24,027 nt of DNA from Stephanodiscus triporus (lineage: Eukaryota > Bacillariophyta > Thalassiosirophyceae > Thalassiosirales > Thalassiosiraceae): the NCBI GenBank assembly GCA_036939755.1, contig JALLAZ010000093.1, positions 1-24,027 on the forward strand, read 5' to 3'. Position numbers and translations under genes: made by a program. This document shows, one piece after another, positions 10,901-19,900 of this stretch. Every line of letters begins with the position of its first letter. Position 1 is the stretch's first letter. The notes under the pieces were generated by a model. The model saw only the letters and a program-made list of their open reading frames with translations, was not told the origin of the DNA and made no database searches.

Positions 10901-13900
10901 CGGCAACTGCAGGATGGAACACATTTCGCGAGAGGGCTATGTGCTGAGGGTGATCACAGCCAGCCAACAATTGTGGATCTCGATTGGGGCCTCGATTGCG
11001 GCCGTCACACCCTGATTGCTGATGGACTGCCAATGCCGTTCCAGGTGACTGTATTTATGACACCTGATCTGGACTGTTTGATCAATTTGGGGGTGGATTT
11101 GGCTGAAGCTGCGCTTGCTGATTTGAGCCCGATTTGGATTTTGCTGGATTACTTTGGCCTCTACTTCCGACACGGCGAATATGGGCACCCTGCATTCGAG
11201 GCAGAACTGGCATACTTGGGGAGCGTTGGCAATGCTAAATTGGAATCATCAGAGTTAGATGACAATTGCCTCGATTTCCGCTTGTGGATGATGAGGCCTC
11301 ATGTGATTATCCCGTCGTCTTCTGAACTTTACATGATGTTCGAAGCGGCAGGACTTTATTATCGTTACAAATCCATTGGCCAGAATTATTCATCCCAAGA
11401 AATTGTTGCGAGAGATCTTGGAATTGTGGCACTAGGGGAGTACATGTGCCCATCAACAAGTCGAGGGCTCCGGCAAGTTTCTGGTTCTCTAATAAGTTGT
11501 GGTATCCAGACGCTGATCGAAGACATGTCTTTCAGTCTCAGATATGATTTCAACGCGAGTACTAACGATACTGCCGACGATGACGCAGCTACGGCGCCCT
11601 ACTTTAAAGTTTCTCTTCGCATGCCTTTAACTCCAAAGCATTTCGAGCATCGATCAATGGATGGCATCGAATGTTCAATCATTGACGCCAAACCTTTCTG
11701 TGTTCCACCCCCTTTAGTATGCAAGCCGTCTGTGGTTCCATCACGTGCTATGGGTCATCAAGAAACTATCATTTATTTCAGCTACGAATATATGAAAGTC
11801 TTGTTGGAAATCATGACTTCGTTTGTTGGGCCGAGGCAACAAAGTGATTTATTCGATGACAATACACCTCGAAATGATGAGTTGCCATCCGGGAATTGTT
11901 TTAGTGTGATAGCGCACGTCGAAAGAGTGAAGTGTGTGATAAGTGATCCAGTCATGGGAATGCATCGTCCCTTCCTGTCCGTCTGTTTGCCTTCACTCTT
12001 ACTGACTGCATCAGAGCTTCAAATCCAGCAAGGCCCCACGGACACCTTCAACGCAAAAGACTTGCTAGTGAGCATAGAGGTAAGGTTGTGGGAGGTAAGA
12101 TCGGATTTTGAACAGTTCCTATTTAGAACTCAGCTTACTCCCCCGGTTTTAGGTCACGGTCTTCATCGACCACTTTAAATTGGGATTGACAAGGAATTGG
12201 GAAGTATTTGTTGAACCATTCAAATGTTTATTGCTGTATGAAAGAAGTGCCGATCGTGGAAAAGGAATCACATTCAACGCCGACTGCCCCTTGCATTTTA
12301 ACATCTCAAGTGCTCTGGTCGGTGAGTGTATCGAAACAAGAGCAAAATGCGTATCAAGGCGACTTTTTCACTGAGCTGTAATTTGGATAATTTGAACGCA
12401 GAAACCAAAATCTAACTCATCGTTATTTTTATTTTTCTCAGAAACAATTGATGATGCAATCAAAACTTTCGACCTTTTTAGGGCAGGGAGCGGCACCCAA
12501 CTACATAATAAGAGGCATACATCGGACTCTAAGGATGTCAGAACCTCATCAGCATTGGATGAACGGGGCCACAACGTCACAGTCCTTCACCGCGCTGCCG
12601 AACAACTGGAAGGAAATGAAAGGATTGCTTTCTCTCTGGAGAACAGAACAGGCGAACTTCTTCGAGTTCACGCACACTCTCCTCTTGAGACAGACGTTTC
12701 ATGCAGTCAGACAACAGTTGTTTACTTAACGCACAGGCAGATTGTGCCGTTAAGTTTCCCACCCACCGAGACAGCAATAAAGAACCTCCAGTCTATCGAG
12801 GTTCCACTCAAAGGTGATCAGAACGTCACATCGTATCGCCAGAAGCTGGAATCTGTCACCAGCCACGAAATCGATTTCCAAGTACCTGGATTTCGATGGG
12901 TCCGAGCAGTATCTTTCGACAAATCTGGAAAGCATTTCTTGCAAGTTATTCCTCGCTCACCAGTTGTCGAGTCAAAAATAGCGGAAGACTGGCGGTTGAA
13001 AAACGCACTCCATGTACTCACTGAGATCAACTCGGTAAATGGTGGCCGAAGGCTATTCATTACGAGTCCCTTTCAGGTAATCAATAAGACCAATCATCCA
13101 ATTATTTTAGCAACGGACCCCGATCCTCGCCATGCCCCAGTCCTTACCTTCAACGACATCGGGTATGATCAAGAAAGCAATAACAATGGTTTTGCTGTAT
13201 CGAAAATCAATCCAGATGAAACACATAGCATTTCGTTTCTGTTGATGGAAAGTGCTTTAGTCTTAGAAGGAAATCATCTAGGCAGCATATGGATCAGACC
13301 GGACCAATCCTCAAGGGGTGATTTCAAAGATGTTTCTTTAGATCCCACTTCATCGGGACTTGACGAATCAATCATTGGTTTTCCCTATAGACCCATTCAA
13401 CTCGCAAAAATTCTGCATGAATCCTCGGTCATATTTAAAGATTCTTGTGGGGACCCAGTCATCGCAAACCAAGCTGCCAGCGGGATCGAGGTTTCTTGTC
13501 CCGTCTACAACAAAAGCAATCACAGTCCCATATCAAGACCTTTCTGTTATGTCGTCGAAGTGAAAAGGAGCCCATTTGTTGTTCGCTCGAGCCATGTCAA
13601 AAGCTTACCAGATGCCACAATTGCCGGGGATGCAACATCACCAGCAAGGATTGGAAAAGGATTTGCTAGGGTTAGGGAGAATATATTTTCGAAAAATAAT
13701 GCACCTGAGAAGGCAGATGTCCACGCACCAATTGCCTATGCGCTTGTCGTTCACCCTCCTCTGATAATTGAAAATCTTTTACCCGAACGAGGGCGGTTTG
13801 AGATAATGCATGCAACAAGCAGAAAAGTCCTTTGGTGGGGAAGCCTTGGAGCAGGAGAAAGGGTATCTGTTTTTACAGTCGGCTTGGATGCGCCTCTACT

Positions 13901-16900
13901 TCTCCTTGTCAATCTAGGCTACTGTAGAACCGCTGTTGGAGAGGGAGCATTGGTTCATCATGGCGGTGGAGATGGATTCTTCAAACCTTGGAATGTGTTT
14001 CAAGGTGCGATGAAGACATCAAGAGATCGAGTCAAAAGAACACTGAACACAATTGCCGAGTCGAAGGACAACCGTGGCGCTCAGCGGATAGCAATGATTC
14101 GCACCCGAGGGAAAACGAAGCAGAAAGACTCCGGCGGCCGCAAGGCTAGACAGCTCGGCTTCAATACGGAGAACGACATGATAGAAAATTCCGGTGACGG
14201 TTTTTCGAGGCGTGTCAATGGCTATGGAATGGAGGACATTGCAACGGAACTAATCGTCGTAGACAGTCTTGGTCAGCGCCTAACATTGCATATCGATAAT
14301 GTTCTCGGTAGAGGTGGTCAGCGCCGAGTTACACTCTACTCCCCCTTTTGGATTGTGAGTGCAACTACTGTGCATGTCAATCGTTTATCTTGGCGCGCCC
14401 CTTTTAACTTCTTTTCAACTGTCAGGTCAACACAACTGAGCACTCATTGCGATACAAACAAGAAAAAGCTCTCTCTTTCGTCGCAGGTACTGTTTCAAGT
14501 AAAGCAATGGACGGATCGAAACCGGTGGATGAAGGGCATCGCTCACATCTGAATATTGACCAAGATGATGTCTTAATGTTAGCGTCAAAATTAGATTCCC
14601 TTGGCACAATTTTCTCTGGAAGACCAGGTGCCATGGCAATGTTAAAAAGCAATGTGGATTCCGCTCCAGAGCCAGCTTTGTTAGCTGCATTGATCAGCAA
14701 TGATTTAGGGTTAGGGCTCCTATCAAAGCTCGCATTCATGTTTAACTTTCACGATGTTCTTTCACTTGGCGGCTCACCCAGGTTATGTATACAGCTAGCT
14801 GACACGCAACATGATAATTCTCGTTATACTTCAGCTTGGTCATCTGCTTTCGGTCTTGAGTCTGTCGGCGTTACTCAAATTGTTGGCATGCATTGCAGGG
14901 ATGGTCGAGTGCTAGAGGTGTCTGTTTCCATCAGTGTCGCACCAGGCCGTCTTGGTTCGTTCACAAAGATAGTGCGAATCTGCCCCCGTTACATTGTGGT
15001 GAATCAACTTCCTTTTCCAATTGTAAGTGTACTTGGTCGTGTCACGAGCATGCATTGCTGTGGAAACATAAGCTGACCCCAATCAACATACCCCCGGTCT
15101 TCAATGTAGCGCCTTTGGCAAGACAGTTCCATTCTTCATCCAAATGTATCTGAAGAAGATTCCTCTAAAAGTGAATCACAGACGTGGATATTTGCCCACT
15201 CTGAAAGCAACACCGTCAATCAATATGAACGGCTATTTGGGTTGCGGACGTTTATTGATCATAGCGAAGAGAGTGGTATGAGTGCAAAAACTACTGCTCA
15301 TCATGACGCATGCTTCATAGCAACAGTTCGTCCATTGGAACTTGTGGCATTCCATTTACCAGACACAAGATTGGAACGGTCGCTTAGAGTTGATTTTGGA
15401 CCATCTTGGTGTCTTTCACCCAGTTTCTCGGCTGACATACCAGGGGAGTATGTCTTAGCAATGAGCCGAGTGAGGGATTTGCGAATGCTCCCTCATGTAA
15501 GCTCACGAGGAGCGCCAGTCTATACTATAACGCTCCCTCCAACAGATCAGACCAATGATTGGAACGGCGAGCTGGGCGTTTTCTTCGAAACAGAATGGGG
15601 AAGAGACCGCACACTGATCGTAAAAGGAATAAGAGAAGGCTCATACGCAAGCTATTTTACAGACATTGCCGTTGGCGATGAAATGGTTATGATTGATTCC
15701 ATGCCAGTTGCGAAACTCTCATTTGACGAAGTCATGAAGTATATGAAAATTCGTCTTAATTCCGCAAAAGAAGCTGCTGAGAAAAGAACCAACTCATCGT
15801 CGGCGATGTCTTTACAGTTACAACTCATGATGAACAAGACAAAAAAACGCATCCAAAAAGTCAATGACAGTCAGCCAAATGATAACGCTGTGACTCTTAC
15901 TTTCCTTACCCTAGAGGAGCGGTTGAGGCGTTTACGGCGTGCAGCTGTCGGTCAAATTACGGGTAGAAGTATCGCAGGGGAAATTAGTGATGCCGTCCAG
16001 AAAACCGATCCTGCGGCAACGTCGGAGCAAGGCGACGCTTCTGAGGAGTTGTTGGTGGACATGAAGTTTCTCTTCCAGTCTGTCTTTGTGTTCTTACGGA
16101 AGCCCAGCACAACAGACCCTCCCTACAGGATCACAAATAGATCGCTACATTGGCGGATTTACTACAGACAAAGGGCCTGTGATTCTCACCCATGGCATTG
16201 TTTGTCCCCTGGCGAATCATCTGCATACACATGGGAGGAGCCTTTGAAGGTAAAGAAACTATCAGTGCGCGTTGGTGCCGGAGAATGGAATAGAATAATA
16301 ACCACGGGGACTTCTGGACGAATTGACAGGAAAGAAGAGTATCCAATATTCTCGTTTCAATTCATAAAGGACGAAGAGCAGGGTCATTTTGGTGCTGTAA
16401 AAACGATCAAATTGGAAGAAATAGGATACATTGACAAGCTACCTTGTCCTGCCCGAGGCAACAGAGTGCGTGGCCCTTCCAACAATAAGAAGGAATGCAA
16501 TCTCGTTTGCCAAGTCGACACGGAAGGATCAACGAGGGTGCTCATAATATCTGATGAAATAATTGGAACGCAACAGGATTCAAAAGTTGCAGATAGTACC
16601 TTGGTGCGTTGCCATCTTGAAAGCATCAGAAAAGAAATATCAGATGAAGAGAAAAGACGAGCAAAAATTGATGAATTGAACAAAACTTTCCTTGCAATTC
16701 CCGTTGACGACTTAAAAAGATCAAGTCACTGCAAGCCAGATGGCCCGCTCTGCAGTTTGACCGAGAAAGATTCAGAGGCCATCGAAACCGAGTTGCAGGA
16801 GCTTATGGATTACGATGAAGGTGAGCGATTTGTGCTTGAGAGCGGGGCGACTTTACCTTCATCACAGCTTGTATCATCAATATCCTACGGCGTGTTCCCT

Positions 16901-19900
16901 CATTTTTTCACGTTGTAAAACACTGTGTGATGAAAGGGCTCTTCATTGCAAAGCGCAATCAAGTGGTTATTGAGATTATTGAGGCTACTGGCTTAAGATC
17001 TTCAGACTTGAATGGTCTTTCTAATCCGTTCGTTCAAGTCAAGCTTATCTGCGCAAATAAAACGAGGCATTTTGGTTCTTTTAGTAGCAAAGCTACACGT
17101 AGTACTTACTTTGTCGAGAAAACTCTATCGCCACAGTGGTGCTACCAATCATTTGTTTTCGACGTTCCTGAGAAGGCGTCGTCTGACCCTAGAGAAACTC
17201 GTCGATTCTCTCTTCAGTGTGTCATCAAATCTAAAAACAAATTTGGCAGCAAATTCCTTGGACAAGGTGAGCATGATGTGATAGCCACTTCATGCTAACT
17301 CGTTGACTTGTTTTGTCGTGCATGCCTGACCGTCTCTGCTTTACCGTTAACCAATAGCCCACGTTCACCTGCGGAATTTGAAGGATCAGAAAGAAAATGT
17401 TGGGTGGTATCCGCTGATGGGCAAATTAGGTCAAAATGGTATCGGCAAGGATCCGCTTGATAGAATTTGTGGATCCATTCGGTTGCGAGTGCAATGGATT
17501 TATGACATTCCTGGCTTGCTGGAGTACTATCTGTTATGTGTTGATCGCCGTTTGGGGACACTTCATACCAGCAAAGAGGGCATGAAGCGTCAATTGAAGG
17601 CAATACAAGATAAAGTACAGCAAGAGAAAGAACTCGAAGAGTCTTTCGCAATTGCCAGAGTACCTGCCTTGGCTGCAATGCACAAGAAAAAGTGTGTAAG
17701 ATCTTTTGAATATCGCAGGGATAGCAGCACTTCCATAAAAGAGGAGAAAGCTAGTCACCCTTCGAAAGTTATGATGGGCGTTAAACAGTTCATCGGAAAG
17801 GCGAAAGGACTTTCAAAAGAGGAACCCAAGAAGAGTACTGAATTTCCTTTTCTCTTGGGTAGCATGCTTGATTTTGATTCTTCTTGTTCTTCAATAGACT
17901 CTGATGATTTATTGGTTCACAGAAACATATCGGTTGATGATGCCATTGTCGCATCTTCGCCCTGTTCACACACGTCGGTCGACGACAATCCAAGCGGTGG
18001 AGCAGGCACGATGCCAAGTATTCTGCTCGCTACTTATAACGTTGCCTCCTCAAAGAATATTCCTCACTCTCAGATCGCAAATGTACGCATCATATCTCTC
18101 CGATGGCAAAGATGGCAACAATATTCTGACGAAACCTCAGCAGCGTTTGCTTATCCACTCTACCCGTCATGGAACATCGCAAGAGTGCTCATCAATAAAA
18201 ATATGATGAAGCCCAAGCGCTCAAAAATTAATACATCCGTAGCCGTAGCCGATTTACAGGAACAAGGAGAGAGCGCAAATATGATTGAATTACTGAAACT
18301 GCCACCCTCAACGCCTCACCTGATTGCGGAGAGAGAGAAGACTTATGTGTGTGAGCTCATTCGTTCAAGGACTTTGTTTTCGAAGGCCGCGAGACGTTCG
18401 TTGAATAGTATTTTCAATCCAGGTGGAGGTGAGTGGTTGCGTTGGGATCATCTTCTCTAATTAAATGGCTGGAGCGACCGTCTCTCACCCCTGCCACTTG
18501 CCTTGGTGCTTCAGTGCTCACAATACGCCCCATTGCCGGGCTAAATCTTCCAGATTCTTTCACAGGAATGTTTGTGAAATTACGGTGAGGTTGCACTGCA
18601 CAAAGGCAAGGAAACGCCAAGTCTCTCTCATGGGTCTTTTTTCTTTGACCTCCCCCCCCCCCCTCGATCCAGCTACGACAATAAAGTTCAGTCAACTGTC
18701 TCCGTGGATAGCAAAGTTTCTCCTGTCTGGAGTCGTGATAATGATCCTTACCACAACTCCAGCGTGAAGAAAAGTCGGTGGAACAGTCAAGTTAAAAGAC
18801 GTGGTAGTACTACCAAGGATGCAGTCCACGACTTTAATGAAATAGCCGAAATATTCAATCCTACAAGGGCAGGTGGCACTCGACAAAATGATATCAAAGT
18901 AGAAATTTCTCCGTTTGAGACAAGTAAGGCGCTGCGACTCTCTGTGGTTGGAGAGTCGCGTGGACTTAATATAGAAATTGGCGTCCTGAACATACCACTT
19001 GGAAATGCACTGGATTGCACAATGGACGAACCGGCGTATGTTCGATGGTTCCCGTTAAAGTCTCCTGATGAGGCCATTCCTGTTGAGGGCGACATGAATG
19101 GAAGCTGTCGACCGTTTGAGTCTGAAAAGCTCAGTGACAGCATGTTCGATGAATATTTTGCACCGTGTATTAAGCTTGCACTGTAAGTCTTCAGTTCTCA
19201 TGTTTGCAGTTAGAGTTCAATATTTTTTTTCATTCTAACCAAAAGAGTTATTCGATGAAGGATGTTTGAACCCAATTCAGTGGAGATCGACAGTGATTAC
19301 CTTGCTGCCGGTGCTGAACCCCCTAACAGGTCCAGTGCAAATCAGTACTTGTATGTGCGAGTTGACCAAATATCTGCGGCCTTGATTGATTCCTCTCGTA
19401 CCCAGGAGCTCGCTGTTTTCAGTTTGCGCGATGCAGATGTAAGATATTCCGTTACTACCGCGAAGACTCGTTTGGCTGTTGCCGTGGGAAATGTTCAACT
19501 TGATCAACAAAGTTTTGGCATGAATACGCAAGTTCCAGTCATCCTAGCCCCAACACCAGTGAAATATCCTCAGCCAACGGTGCAATTCTTGGCCTGGAAG
19601 GTGAGCTAGATTTAGCGTTTCCTGGAATGCTTCGGTCGAAAACCTATACGGATTGTACCGATATATCATCCATCGTCGTTCCCCGCAGGACAATATTCGA
19701 TCTAAGCTTGATATGGACAGTTATGAGTATGTAGCTATTCAGGTACGACAAGAACAAACATTACAGGCGTCATTTATATTCCCCGATGATGATGCAATTC
19801 GCTCCCTTGTTTTTTTTCGTCCAGGTACAAGAGATGGACCTCAAAATTGAAGAGTCGTTGTTGTACGATGTCTGGCAGTTTTACTCGGACGTAGCAAAAA

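Larger units (their letters stand above)
18330..19070 (+). other. Second C2-like domain of VPS13 (exons 8-10, includes a microexon)
   Basis: Residues about 4434-4605. First strand YVCELIRSRTL is in exon 8. PGGG plus GMFVKLR (microexon) plus YDNKVQSTVSVDSKVSPVW (exon 10) reads like C2 strands 2-3 (F-V-K-V-x-Y-G-N-K ... S-P-V-W). Later LRLSVVGE, NIEIGVLNIPLG and YVRWFPL match the end of a C2 fold. Between them is a basic Lys/Arg-rich loop of about 70 residues. Canonical calcium-binding Asp residues are not evident. The C2 logic confirms the microexon. Confidence 0.65.

Noticed and set aside
12390..12402. Earlier acceptor GAACGCAG in VPS13 intron 3
   Set aside because: It keeps phase but leads to a TAA four codons on; the acceptor CTCAG at 12441 restores the VPS13 sequence.
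18465..18767. 100-codon plus-strand frame spanning VPS13 introns 8-9
   Set aside because: It runs through the microexon and the C12 tract in the wrong frame for C2 strands; the spliced model is in phase and recognisable.
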